This document shows positions 1 to 7,761 of a DNA stretch of 21,823 bases, piece by piece. Under the pieces are notes generated by a model that saw only the letters and a program-made list of their open reading frames with translations, had not been told where the DNA came from and ran no database searches. Numbering within the stretch: position 1 is the stretch's first letter; each line of letters opens with the position of its first letter. Source of the stretch: M3007 sp041741155. Lineage in GTDB: Bacteria; Bacteroidota; Bacteroidia; Chitinophagales; Saprospiraceae. The stretch covers positions 1-21,823 of the forward strand of contig JBGSKO010000152.1 in NCBI GenBank assembly GCA_041741155.1, given 5' to 3'. A program made the translations under genes and the position numbers.

Positions 1-114
1 TTCAATTCTAAACAAAACCTCAATGAACAAGTGAAACGATTTATTGAATATTTTAACCGTGTCTTGGCTAAGCCTTTCAAGTGGACATACAATGGTAAAC
101 CATGCAACACTTAA
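1..114 (+). CDS. C-terminal end of an IS630-type transposase (partial)
   Basis: The window opens inside a reading frame whose last 37 residues run to a TAA stop. They contain FIEYFNRVLAKPFKWTYNGK, which matches my memory of the C-terminal end of IS630/Tc1-mariner-like DDE transposases, where a phenylalanine-rich helix is followed by KPFxWTYxGKP. The catalytic DDE residues would lie upstream of the window, so intactness cannot be judged. Its A/T-rich codon use contrasts with the GC-rich genes that follow, as expected for a mobile element. Family assignment rests only on this short tail. Confidence 0.75.
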   Translation, partial: FNSKQNLNEQVKRFIEYFNRVLAKPFKWTYNGKPCNT

Positions 115-163
115 TTCATACGCCATTCGATGGATGCACCACTAGTTGTTCTTGCGTGAAATA
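1..163 (+). mobile_element. Right-hand end of an IS630-like insertion sequence (boundary uncertain)
   Basis: The transposase tail is followed by about 50 bp of noncoding sequence before the composition changes to the C/G runs of a probable host promoter. IS630 elements insert at TA dinucleotides; the TA at 162-163, next to the promoter-like sequence, is a candidate boundary. The left end is outside the window, so terminal inverted repeats cannot be compared. The right boundary is an inference. Confidence 0.4.
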
Positions 164-170
164 ACGGGGG

Positions 171-178
171 CAAAAGTA
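171..178 (-). promoter_or_regulatory. Orphan -7 promoter element (TACTTTTG) reading toward the insertion sequence
   Basis: On the minus strand the sequence is TACTTTTGCCCCCG, identical over 14 bases to the element just upstream of topA. It matches the Bacteroidota -7 consensus TAnnTTTG. No start codon follows at the short distance seen at topA; the element instead faces the insertion sequence end. It probably belonged to a gene now cut off or displaced by the insertion (inference). No clear TTTG -33 box is visible. Confidence 0.5.
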
Positions 179-227
179 GCCGTTTCCCCTGAAAGACAAA
201 GCAAACCGTAATATTATTTTTTTGCAA

Positions 228-581
228 CTATTCCTTTCCGAAAGCCGCGCGTGCCCAACGCCCGGTCAGGCAACCCAGTCCGGCCAGCAAGCCACCCAAC
301 AGCCCGGTCAGCAACAAAATATGCCATCGGGAAAGCCCCATGAACAAGTTGCCGATGCGTGCGGAAAGTATGCCGCCGTTGGGAGCATCCAGCCAAAAAG
401 CTGCCGCAACCCACAGGAGAAAACCGCCGATAAATCCCGCCAGCAGGCTTCGCCCGGCATGTTGTGGAAACAACCATCCGGCCACGGCGCCAATGGGGGC
501 CAAGCCCCACCACGGCAAACCGATGTGGCACAATTGGCCTGCGGCCAAAACAAACACGATTATGAGCAGCGTATTTTTCAT
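228..581 (-). CDS. Small integral membrane protein, unknown function, translationally coupled to the acylase
   Basis: This 117-residue protein starts MKNTLLIIVF. It is strongly hydrophobic, with about four predicted membrane segments at roughly residues 3-20, 22-38, 45-65 and 86-105, and a short basic/acidic tail. I chose the ATG at 581 because it overlaps the TGA stop of the upstream penicillin acylase gene as ATGA, a classic arrangement for translational coupling; longer upstream extensions only read through the acylase in another frame. I do not recognise a named family. The tight coupling suggests it is made with the acylase, perhaps as a membrane partner or simply as an operon passenger. 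No terminator is evident after its stop. Confidence 0.7.
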   Translation of the reverse strand: MKNTLLIIVFVLAAGQLCHIGLPWWGLAPIGAVAGWLFPQHAGRSLLAGFIGGFLLWVAAAFWLDAPNGGILSARIGNLFMGLSRWHILLLTGLLGGLLAGLGCLTGRWARAAFGKE

Positions 582-3022
582 TGCGGAGAAAGGGTTTGAC
601 GGGCCACTTCCCGCCCGGCGGGCACGGCATCCGATTTTTCCAAAAATAAAAGTTCGTAGTAATTGCCGGCGGCCCAGGTATCCACCATGTTGTCGTAGTA
701 TTGGCTGCCTGGATTGCCCGACTGCCCGCCCGGATACACACCCAGGGCATGCACCCGTTCGCCCAATTCCACGATCATACGCCACGAGGGTCCGTTGGAT
801 CGGGAAATAGCATTTGGCGCCGTGCCGTGGCCGCCAAGGACCAGATCCATTCTGCTAAAAGCGTCTATTTGCGCGATGTGCTTCAGCGCAAAAGGGCGAA
901 AATGTCCCCAGTCCACCCGAGTCTCCGGGTTTTCCCGAAAATACTGCTGCATTCGGCCAAAGGCATCCTGCACGATATCGCCGGCTGTTTCGCGCTGGGG
1001 GGTGTCCTGCCGGTCAAAAAAGCTGTTTTCGGGGTCCGTTTCGAGCAGGTCAATAAACCTCCAGCGCTCCGGCAAGGCAACATTCCGGCCTTGCTCGCGC
1101 AGGGTCGTCATCTCGTCCCAGGTGCGCAGATAGCAGGAATCGAACCACACTTCGTAAAGTGGCGGCACGGTGGCCGTAGCATCGTAGCGACAGTTCCAGG
1201 TAGCCAGTTCATCGACCATTTTCCGGCCTTCTGCGTCGAGTTGGTTGCGGTCGAGCAGGCGCAACATCCGGGGCAGGGCATCGGCAGCGCGTTGGCTGAA
1301 GTTGTCCAGCTGGATGGTTTTCATACTATCTGCGGTAGCGTTTTTCAGGGCCGAGAGCCGGTCGAAGATGTGCCGCCCGCGGTAGTCGTCGAAGTCATTG
1401 CTGAGGTAGTAGTAGGGGTAGGAGGGCGGTGTGGAGTGCTGGTTTGCTGAAAAAACGAAGCCCCGCGCAGGATTTTTCATGGCTGGAATGTACTCCGGGG
1501 GAATAAATCCACCCCAGGCGCTGGCCTGCTTGCTGCCGTCCAGCACGAAGCGGCCCTGTTCCGAAGCACGCACGGGCAGATTGCCCTGCACAGTAATGGC
1601 AATATCGCCCGTACGGGTGGCAAACACGAAGTTTTGTGCCGGGCTCTCGTAGCCTTGCAATGCCTGACGGTAGTTGTCGTAGGATTTGCCGGAGTTTAGA
1701 AACAGGAAGGTGCGCATTTCGTCGGCACTGGGTTCGTCGTGTGTGGCCCAGCGCAGGGCGCAATCGCGCAACGGATGCTCCGGGTCATGGTCGTATGCCA
1801 CCGGTCCCCACACGGTATATCGCACGGTATCGAGCAGGGGTGCCTGACCTTTGATTTTGATTTCTTCCAGGCGCATCTCCACGGAGCGCTCTGCACCGTC
1901 GAGCAGGTAGCGCGTGCGGCCCGCATCTGTCCACTGGATGCGGTACCAGTCGGCCACATCGTGCCCCGCGTTGGTCACGCCCCAGGCTATCTCTTCGTTA
2001 AACCCGATGATAATACCCGGAACGCCCTGCAACGTCACGCCGTAGCAGTTCTGTTCCGGCGTGTGTATCTGAATTTGAAACCAGATGGAGGGCAGGGTCA
2101 GGGTCAGGTGCGGGTCATTGCACAGGAGCGGATTGCCGGAGGCTGTTTTTGAGCCGGCAACAGCCCAGTTGTTGGAGCCGAGGATGTAGTCGTCGGTGGA
2201 GGAACTGAAAGGCGTTGAGGTGGTTGAGGTGGTTGAGGTGGTTGAGGTGGTTGAGGTGGTTGAGGAAGCTGAGATGGCGCGCCACTGCCCCGTATCGGGA
2301 ATAATTGGTTGCTGTTTCGGATTCCATTCGGGGTACAGATAATCAAAGGTGTCGCGGCCGAACGCTTCCAGAGCGATGGTCGAGCCGAGGTCGTTTTCGC
2401 CGGAGCAAAGGGTTTCAGCCATGGCTTCCACGAGCAGGGCGGTTTTCAGGGGCGACCAGGGTTCCGGCGCATAGCCGAGCAGCTTGAACTCAAGCGGATA
2501 GTCGGCCGGGCGGAGTTGCTCCACGTAGGCGTTCACACCTGCGCAGTAAGCCTCCAGCAGGCGCATGCCTTCTTTGGATTTGCTCCAGCCGCGCACGGCA
2601 TTTTCGGCGGCGAAGCCCATGCCTCGCCGCCGAGAGATGCGGTCTATGTTCAGTGTGCGTTCACCCAGCACTTCCGAGAGCCGGCCCGATGCTTTGCGGC
2701 TGGAAATATCCATCTGCCACAGTCGGTGCCGGGCGGTGACGTACCCTTGCGCCCGCAAGGCATCCTCCTCGTTTTCCGCGAAAATATGCGGCACCAACAA
2801 GTCGTCGTACACCACCTCTACCCTGCCCTTCAGGCCCGGTAGCTGGATGTTTTTGAAATCCAAACCTGCCGCAGGCTCCGCATTTTGCCAAAAGCCGGTA
2901 AACGGGTTGAAAAAAGCGCCCAAAGCGGGCAGGGTACTGGAGCCGACCCGTTGCGGTGTTTGCAACAGCCAAATAAGCCCCACAGTAAGTACCAAAGCCA
3001 GAAAAAATCGAACGAAACGCAT
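578..3022 (-). CDS. Penicillin acylase family protein (Ntn hydrolase)
   Basis: This 814-residue protein resembles the penicillin G acylase / acyl-homoserine-lactone acylase family (PF01804), exported Ntn hydrolases that cleave amide-linked acyl groups. Residues 1-20 form an N-terminal signal or membrane anchor. The alpha-chain region (about 60-250) contains a VVYDDLLVPHIFA segment and an ARHRLWQMD motif. The nucleophile is most likely Ser283 in GSNNW, followed by NDPHL (302-306) and GFNEEIAWGVTN, all typical of the beta chain after autoproteolysis; SANQ further on probably corresponds to the oxyanion-hole asparagine region. A serine/threonine-rich linker made by a 9-bp DNA repeat lies just before the nucleophile, in the expected spacer peptide. 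The substrate cannot be told from sequence: beta-lactam, N-acyl-homoserine lactone or another amide. The stop overlaps the start of the downstream membrane protein. Confidence 0.92.
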   Translation of the reverse strand: MRFVRFFLALVLTVGLIWLLQTPQRVGSSTLPALGAFFNPFTGFWQNAEPAAGLDFKNIQLPGLKGRVEVVYDDLLVPHIFAENEEDALRAQGYVTARHRLWQMDISSRKASGRLSEVLGERTLNIDRISRRRGMGFAAENAVRGWSKSKEGMRLLEAYCAGVNAYVEQLRPADYPLEFKLLGYAPEPWSPLKTALLVEAMAETLCSGENDLGSTIALEAFGRDTFDYLYPEWNPKQQPIIPDTGQWRAISASSTTSTTSTTSTTSTTSTPFSSSTDDYILGSNNWAVAGSKTASGNPLLCNDPHLTLTLPSIWFQIQIHTPEQNCYGVTLQGVPGIIIGFNEEIAWGVTNAGHDVADWYRIQWTDAGRTRYLLDGAERSVEMRLEEIKIKGQAPLLDTVRYTVWGPVAYDHDPEHPLRDCALRWATHDEPSADEMRTFLFLNSGKSYDNYRQALQGYESPAQNFVFATRTGDIAITVQGNLPVRASEQGRFVLDGSKQASAWGGFIPPEYIPAMKNPARGFVFSANQHSTPPSYPYYYLSNDFDDYRGRHIFDRLSALKNATADSMKTIQLDNFSQRAADALPRMLRLLDRNQLDAEGRKMVDELATWNCRYDATATVPPLYEVWFDSCYLRTWDEMTTLREQGRNVALPERWRFIDLLETDPENSFFDRQDTPQRETAGDIVQDAFGRMQQYFRENPETRVDWGHFRPFALKHIAQIDAFSRMDLVLGGHGTAPNAISRSNGPSWRMIVELGERVHALGVYPGGQSGNPGSQYYDNMVDTWAAGNYYELLFLEKSDAVPAGREVARQTLSPQ
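2214..2265 (-). repeat. 9-bp in-frame tandem repeat in the acylase linker
   Basis: Five perfect copies of TGGTTGAGG (plus strand) occupy 2221-2265, preceded by a partial copy GTTGAGG at 2214-2220. On the coding strand the unit reads TCA ACC ACC, giving Ser-Thr-Thr repeats at about residues 254-270. Because the unit is a multiple of three, gain or loss of copies would keep the reading frame. Confidence 0.95.
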
Positions 3023-3041
3023 GGAGCGAAGGTAGGCCAGC

Positions 3042-3049
3042 CGAAATTA
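3042..3049 (-). promoter_or_regulatory. Weak candidate -7 element for the acylase operon
   Basis: On the minus strand TAATTTCG matches TAnnTTTG with one mismatch and lies 19 nt before the acylase ATG. No convincing -33 box is visible. It is the only candidate close to the start. Confidence 0.3.
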
Positions 3050-3193
3050 TTCAACAGAAAAAATACTGCCGGGTCATTTCCTGCAAACCAAAATCAGATC
3101 ATTCGTCGGCCAAACCAACATTCACATAGTCTATATTTTACAATGAAGGCAAACCCCAAAAAAATTTATAAAATTCACAAAAAAAACCCGTGG

Positions 3194-3201
3194 TAAATTT
3201 G
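3194..3201 (+). promoter_or_regulatory. Plus-strand -7 element (TAAATTTG) with no gene downstream
   Basis: TAAATTTG fits TAnnTTTG exactly. No plus-strand coding region follows; instead about 70 nt downstream there is a strong hairpin with a T-rich tail. The -33 region is A-rich with no clear TTTG, so promoter activity is uncertain. Confidence 0.35.
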
Positions 3202-3205
3202 TTTC

Positions 3206-3305
3206 GGCTCCAAAAGTCGCCTTAACATTGCACCAAGTAGTTTTTGTGTTTATTTGTTTGGGTTAGAGTCCCTCGCTGCAATCAGCGAGGGATTTCTATT
3301 TTTGG
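3206..3305 (+). ncRNA. Candidate small RNA of about 100 nt
   Basis: The segment lies between two minus-strand units and has no coding potential of its own. It is bracketed by a TAnnTTTG element at 3194-3201 and a perfect 10-bp hairpin at 3269-3292 followed by TTTCTATTTTT on the plus strand, the layout of a short independently transcribed RNA. Its 3' end would overlap the last few codons of the minus-strand gene ending at 3296. This is inference from signals only; the alternative is that the hairpin merely terminates the minus-strand unit. Confidence 0.3.
3269..3300. terminator. Perfect 10-bp hairpin, terminator-like
   Basis: TCCCTCGCTG (3269-3278) and CAGCGAGGGA (3283-3292) pair perfectly around the loop CAAT. 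The T-rich tail (TTTCTATTTTT) is on the plus-strand side. On the minus strand the hairpin starts four nt after the stop of the gene ending at 3296 but lacks a clear T run, so it may still mark that gene's 3' end. Direction is therefore ambiguous. Confidence 0.65.
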
Positions 3306-4939
3306 GAAAACACAACCCGGCCCTGTTCCTCCCGCGCAGCACCTGCCTTCACCCGATATGCGTACACCCCGGTACTGCCCAGCTGCTCCGCCGGCACCCG
3401 CAGTTGATGCTTGCCCGCCGGCAGTTTATTTTCCAGAGAAAATACCAGCCGCCCGTTGGCATCAAATACCTCCAGCCGCACCTGACCCGCCTCAGCCAAG
3501 CGCACCGGCACGAAAAAGTCGCCCGTCGCAGGATTCGGGAATGCCGGCAGAACTTCATCCAACACCGGGAAAGGTAACGGTGAAAACCGCAATTCCAAAT
3601 TGGCGGTACGCCCGGCTGCGTCGTACGCCTCGGCCCGCAACCGCGCGGGAAGCAACCGCAGCGCCTCGCTCAGCACAAACGACGCATGGGCCGTTATTTC
3701 CAGAAAAAACAGTGGCGCACCTTCCGATAATGCAGCGGGCGATGCATTTGCCCAACTAAATGTCAGTACGCCCGGCTGCTGCTGGTAGTAGTTTTCAGCA
3801 GAAAAATCCGGCAACACGCCCGGGTGAAGTGCCGTGATTTCCAGCAGCGCCGGATCGAAGCTGAACGCTCCCTGCAACCCATCCAGCGACTTGATGTCGG
3901 TCAGCGTCACGGGTACCCGTACCGTTTGGCCTCGCTCCAACCGCATATCGGGCAGTCCAAGCGCAGTCAGGCTGCGGTCATCCACGGCTACCAGATTGTT
4001 GAACACCGCGGTACCATTCACATCCCCTACCTTGATGGCAATGAAATCCGGCAGCGGCGTCGGACGCGTCCGGTCGAAGGTAACTAACTCCGGTATCGGG
4101 CCGGCAATCGGGTTTGTAGGAAGAGGAAAATTGTAGTCACCCGCGATAAACCGCCACGAAGTATTGTCGGGCCATTCGGTGTAGATGCCGAGAATGAGCT
4201 TGCGCAGCTCCAGCACGTCATTCGGTGTGACGATGTTGTTGCGGTCCACATCTGCCGCGACGTACTGGATTACATGCTGAAACGGCTGAATACCAACCAA
4301 GTCTCTGTGAATCAACACGAGATCTAATGTGCTGACACCGTTGACCGGGTCATTGTCCTTCGACGGCCATACGGTGTACACATTATTCTCCGCCGCACCC
4401 GCAAACAAACTCTCCGGGAGGATCATTTGGTCGGCAAGCTGGTAGAAGACTGTATCCGGCAATCCCGGGGACTGCACGTGCAGCCCCCAGGTGACATCGT
4501 CCAGGCCCTGAATACCGCCGGCTTGAATCGTATCCGGCAACAGCGCAAACGAGCACCCCGCCGGGTTCGTCAACTCAATGGCCGCGAAGGTAAACGCCGT
4601 GTTGCCCGCGGCATCCTTTGCCCATACTTCGGCGAGGATCGGGCCGGGCAAATCTGCCAGAGTCAGGCTCAATTTGGCCCCATTTGGATATAAAGGAAAC
4701 CCAAAACCCTCCCCTACGCGTCGCACGCGCAATTGGATACTTCCCTGTTGGGTACAGTTGTCGCTGAAAGTGTCCAGCAGGTCTTGCGGATGAAGCACAG
4801 CCATACACTGCGGCCCGCCAAGGACTGCGGTAATATTGGTTTTCGATGCCAACAAGGGGGGGATATAATCGGGAGAACACTGCGCCGAAAGGTGGCCGGT
4901 TACAAAGAAGCAAAGGCAGATAAAAAGGATGTGTTTCAT
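3296..4939 (-). CDS. T9SS-secreted protein with dockerin-like and cohesin-like modules
   Basis: This 547-residue protein has a signal peptide at 1-20 (ending LSAQ). Residues about 130-190 are an unassigned beta-rich region. Residues 195-250 look like a dockerin: a DNDPVNGVSTLDLVLI half is followed by DVDRNNIVTPNDVLELRKL, the second with a calcium-loop spacing of acidic residues, and another DVNG occurs at 306-309. Residues 330-430 (RGQTVRVPVTLTD, then GAFSFDPALLEI) resemble a cohesin-type beta sandwich. Residues 465-547 form a T9SS type A sorting domain (FPNPATGDFF, then GVYAYRV), so the protein should cross the outer membrane and be released or anchored at the surface. No catalytic domain is recognisable. 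It lies 51 bp after a related gene with no promoter between, so the two probably form an operon. Confidence 0.85.
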   Translation of the reverse strand: MKHILFICLCFFVTGHLSAQCSPDYIPPLLASKTNITAVLGGPQCMAVLHPQDLLDTFSDNCTQQGSIQLRVRRVGEGFGFPLYPNGAKLSLTLADLPGPILAEVWAKDAAGNTAFTFAAIELTNPAGCSFALLPDTIQAGGIQGLDDVTWGLHVQSPGLPDTVFYQLADQMILPESLFAGAAENNVYTVWPSKDNDPVNGVSTLDLVLIHRDLVGIQPFQHVIQYVAADVDRNNIVTPNDVLELRKLILGIYTEWPDNTSWRFIAGDYNFPLPTNPIAGPIPELVTFDRTRPTPLPDFIAIKVGDVNGTAVFNNLVAVDDRSLTALGLPDMRLERGQTVRVPVTLTDIKSLDGLQGAFSFDPALLEITALHPGVLPDFSAENYYQQQPGVLTFSWANASPAALSEGAPLFFLEITAHASFVLSEALRLLPARLRAEAYDAAGRTANLELRFSPLPFPVLDEVLPAFPNPATGDFFVPVRLAEAGQVRLEVFDANGRLVFSLENKLPAGKHQLRVPAEQLGSTGVYAYRVKAGAAREEQGRVVFSQK

Positions 4940-4990
4940 GTTTTTTTAAATGTTTGTAGGTTGAATAAATAGGCGGGAAGGGGCACTCTA

Positions 4991-7570
4991 CTAATGTGCG
5001 CCGATAATCAGTAACCGGGTTGCCACGCCCCGGCCCGTTTGTACCTGCACCAGGTACGCGCCCGGCGCCCAGTCCCGTACGGGTACTTCGATCGTGGCAG
5101 CCTGTACGTCCGTTTTCCGGAACTGTATCCGCCCGGCCATGTCCGCAATAGATACTGCACGCAACAGTTCTTCCGGACTGGCAATGTGCAGGATTTCCGA
5201 AGCGGGATTCGGCCACAGGGCAATCACCTGGTCCTGATCCGGCGGCAGATCGGTGCTTACTGTTTGGGAAATAACCACACGCGACTCGACGGAGGCCACT
5301 TCTGTTTGCGTATTCGAGGGGGTCACGGCTTGAATATTTCGAACAAAAATCCGCGTGGTTATGGTGGATTCATCTTCCGATTCCGGCTCGTCGAGGTCTT
5401 TTTTGAAGAAGATATCGTCTTCGATAATGATAAACATGCGCCCGATAAGCCCGAACCCACCGGTGGGTAAGCCGTCGGTGCGGGTAAGCGCCACGTCGAG
5501 GCGATTTTGTCCGGGGAAATGCCGCTGCAGGCACAACAGCCCGTTGTCGGGGTTGCCGAACCAGGAATCAACCGGCTCAAAATATTCCGGGCGCAATACT
5601 TTTGGATTGTACGAAATGCTGAAGGCAAGTCCGTGCAAATTATCGGCAGGTATATTCTCGGTTCCGAGTACCACTGGAATCCAGGTCATTTGACCGGCAA
5701 AAAGCGTATCGGCAGGCAGGGCCAACGCGGGCGAAACGCCCATTCCCGGCACCGATACCGGCGCAGCAAACGGGTTGTCGGCCATCGGGTCCACCACAAG
5801 CCCCCAGTTGGCCACGATGGCTGCCGTGTCTGCGGCGTTCACGCTTCCGTCGCCGTTGGTGTCCATGTTTTTGAAATTCACGACGTAACCGGCGGTGTTC
5901 TGGGACCAGTCAGGCGCGGGCTGGCCGACCCAGTTGGTTGTGGCGCCGGGACGTTGCTGGCCGGAGGTCCCGTATGCGAGGCCGAGATACAGCAGGTCGT
6001 GGTGGTTCACGGCATTGTTATTATCCGCGTCGCCGGGCCATACCAGTGCTGCGGAGTCTTGTGGGGTTGGACCAAAACAAGACAGTGCAATTTCCAGGTT
6101 TTGGCTACAGCCTTGTGCGTCAGTCACTAAAACGCTGTACAAGCCGGAAGGCGCCATGCTCAAGATAGCCAGCGTATCGGCTGCTGCCGGCACCACCGTA
6201 GTCGTACCATTGCTCCAGGCAACAGTCAAAGGAAATGCAATTGCTGCCGGATCACCGGAATACAACAAAACATTTCCCTGACCGCCTCCCGAACAATTGG
6301 CATTCAGATACATATCCCAGGAAAGCACCGTGGCATCGTTGACAAACGCCGTTTCTACCGCCGAACACCCTTCGGCATCGGTGACGGTTACGGTATAAGC
6401 CCCAAAGGGCAGGTTGGAATTGAGTTGTGTTGTGGTATTGGTGGACCAGAGGTATTGGTACGGCCAAACGCCATTTTTTGGCACCGCCACCGCGCCGCCG
6501 AGTTGTCCGCTGACGCAGTTGGCGGGCGAGACCAGCAGATCCACCACCAAACTGTTTTGGCCTTCCACCTCAAAACTCCGCGCCGCCGTGCAGCCGCTGG
6601 CATCGGTAGCAGTTACCGTGTAAGTGCCCGGGGAGAGGCCACACACATCTTGCCCCGCCAGGCCGGGCGCCGACCAGTCCAGGGTAACCGGCCACTGGCT
6701 GGAGTTTATAAACAAGTCAATACAGCCGTCGTCGCCGGAGCAAGAGGCGTCTTGTACCTGCCCACCGATAACGAGCGGGAGTTCGTCCGACGTGATTGCC
6801 ACATCGGAATATACCACCGCCCCGGCCTGGTCCGTGATCGTGAGATGGTACACACCATAGATTAAATTGCTGATATTCTGCACGGTAGAAGTAAACCCAG
6901 CCGGACCGCTCCAGGCAAAGGTGTAGGGTGGCACCCCTCCCGATACCACAGGAGATACACTGCCGGCAGGGTTTTGGCAACTGCCGGTAGATGGCGTGCT
7001 GCATATTTCATCCACGACCGGCAGAGCAGGCGGGATGGGCGTGTTCGCATACACGCCGCCTACCCGAAGCGGAAAGGCCAGCAAACCGCCCGGTTCGGCT
7101 ACAACTTCGTAAACACTTGCATTCGGAACCTGGTCAAAATGGATCGGAATAAACTCCGCCTGTGCGGTTTTGATTCTAAACTTCAGGCTGAACAATACGA
7201 CGTCGTCCGGCAAGTCAACCCCGAGGGTATTTTGATCGAACCAGGTTGCCCGCAAAAGACCGGGTACACTCGTGTTAAAATTTGCACCGGTAAGCCCCAG
7301 CGGATTCCCGGAGGCGCTATAATCTATCGGTCCGGCAAATTCCAGCGCATCGGTTGGCCATACCAGATTGAACTGCACGGAAATGATATCTTCAAAATTC
7401 CGCACCGACACTGGTATCGTCACCACATCGCTTTCTGTGCCCGACACGAGCGGCATCCCGAAGGAAAAACAGGAGGATTGGCTATGACCTGCCATGGCGG
7501 TCAGTAAAAAGAGCGCAGCGCCGAGCGCAGCAAATTTGAATCGGGCAAAAAACGAGTAGTTACGTTTCAT
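4991..7570 (-). CDS. Large T9SS-secreted protein with cohesin-like, SprB-like and dockerin modules
   Basis: From the ATG at 7570 the protein has 859 residues. A signal peptide covers 1-31. Residues 34-175 resemble a cohesin domain. Four SprB-like repeats follow (about 188-258, 265-337, 341-411, 415-497), each ending near YTVTxTDxxGC as in gliding adhesins. Residues 511-590 form a dockerin-like pair: DADNNNAVNHHD, then the canonical calcium loop DTNGDGSVNAAD. Residues 612-755 look like a second cohesin-type fold, and 785-859 (LWPNPASE to RLLIIGAH) are a T9SS sorting domain. An upstream in-frame ATG at 7606 would add 12 residues, but a -7 promoter element lies only 4 nt before it, so it would sit at the transcription start; the 7570 start also gives a more normal signal peptide. 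A surface adhesin or scaffold role is inferred. Confidence 0.87.
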   Translation of the reverse strand: MKRNYSFFARFKFAALGAALFLLTAMAGHSQSSCFSFGMPLVSGTESDVVTIPVSVRNFEDIISVQFNLVWPTDALEFAGPIDYSASGNPLGLTGANFNTSVPGLLRATWFDQNTLGVDLPDDVVLFSLKFRIKTAQAEFIPIHFDQVPNASVYEVVAEPGGLLAFPLRVGGVYANTPIPPALPVVDEICSTPSTGSCQNPAGSVSPVVSGGVPPYTFAWSGPAGFTSTVQNISNLIYGVYHLTITDQAGAVVYSDVAITSDELPLVIGGQVQDASCSGDDGCIDLFINSSQWPVTLDWSAPGLAGQDVCGLSPGTYTVTATDASGCTAARSFEVEGQNSLVVDLLVSPANCVSGQLGGAVAVPKNGVWPYQYLWSTNTTTQLNSNLPFGAYTVTVTDAEGCSAVETAFVNDATVLSWDMYLNANCSGGGQGNVLLYSGDPAAIAFPLTVAWSNGTTTVVPAAADTLAILSMAPSGLYSVLVTDAQGCSQNLEIALSCFGPTPQDSAALVWPGDADNNNAVNHHDLLYLGLAYGTSGQQRPGATTNWVGQPAPDWSQNTAGYVVNFKNMDTNGDGSVNAADTAAIVANWGLVVDPMADNPFAAPVSVPGMGVSPALALPADTLFAGQMTWIPVVLGTENIPADNLHGLAFSISYNPKVLRPEYFEPVDSWFGNPDNGLLCLQRHFPGQNRLDVALTRTDGLPTGGFGLIGRMFIIIEDDIFFKKDLDEPESEDESTITTRIFVRNIQAVTPSNTQTEVASVESRVVISQTVSTDLPPDQDQVIALWPNPASEILHIASPEELLRAVSIADMAGRIQFRKTDVQAATIEVPVRDWAPGAYLVQVQTGRGVATRLLIIGAH

Positions 7571-7610
7571 AGTTGGGAAAGATAAATGCGATTGAAAAAT
7601 TTTCATGGTA

Positions 7611-7618
7611 CAAAAGTA
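7611..7618 (-). promoter_or_regulatory. -7 promoter element for the two-gene T9SS unit
   Basis: TACTTTTG on the minus strand is a perfect TAnnTTTG match, followed by TACC. It places the transcription start close to 7606 and gives a leader of about 35 nt to the ATG at 7570. The -33 region is T-rich without an exact TTTG. Confidence 0.6.
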
Positions 7619-7684
7619 TCGGGAGGTGCAAGGGTAAAAAATTACATTTTTGAGCGATTATAGAATTTTTTAATTTAGATTTTT

Positions 7685-7701
7685 CAGGTTTTAAAAACCT
7701 G
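7685..7701. repeat. Short AT-rich palindrome
   Basis: CAGGTTTT and AAAACCTG flank a single A, forming a 17-bp near-perfect palindrome upstream of the T9SS unit's promoter. Its role is unknown; it could bind a dimeric regulator or form a small hairpin. Confidence 0.6.
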
Positions 7702-7761
7702 GAAAATCTGGTTTCGGAAATGCCAAAAACTGTATCAATGGTTCGTGACTGGAACAACGGC

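Noticed and set aside
2214..2265. Tandem repeat considered as a CRISPR or DNA-binding iteron array
   Set aside because: The units are 9 bp without spacers, lie in frame inside the acylase and encode a Ser/Thr linker.
3255..3300. tRNA-like sequence (GGGTTAGAGTCCC next to a hairpin)
   Set aside because: It resembles a T-arm only superficially; no acceptor stem, anticodon arm or D-arm can be assembled around it.
3296..7570. Cellulosome-type enzyme complex
   Set aside because: No glycoside hydrolase or other enzyme domain is visible in either protein or their neighbours, so only an assembly or adhesion role is suggested.
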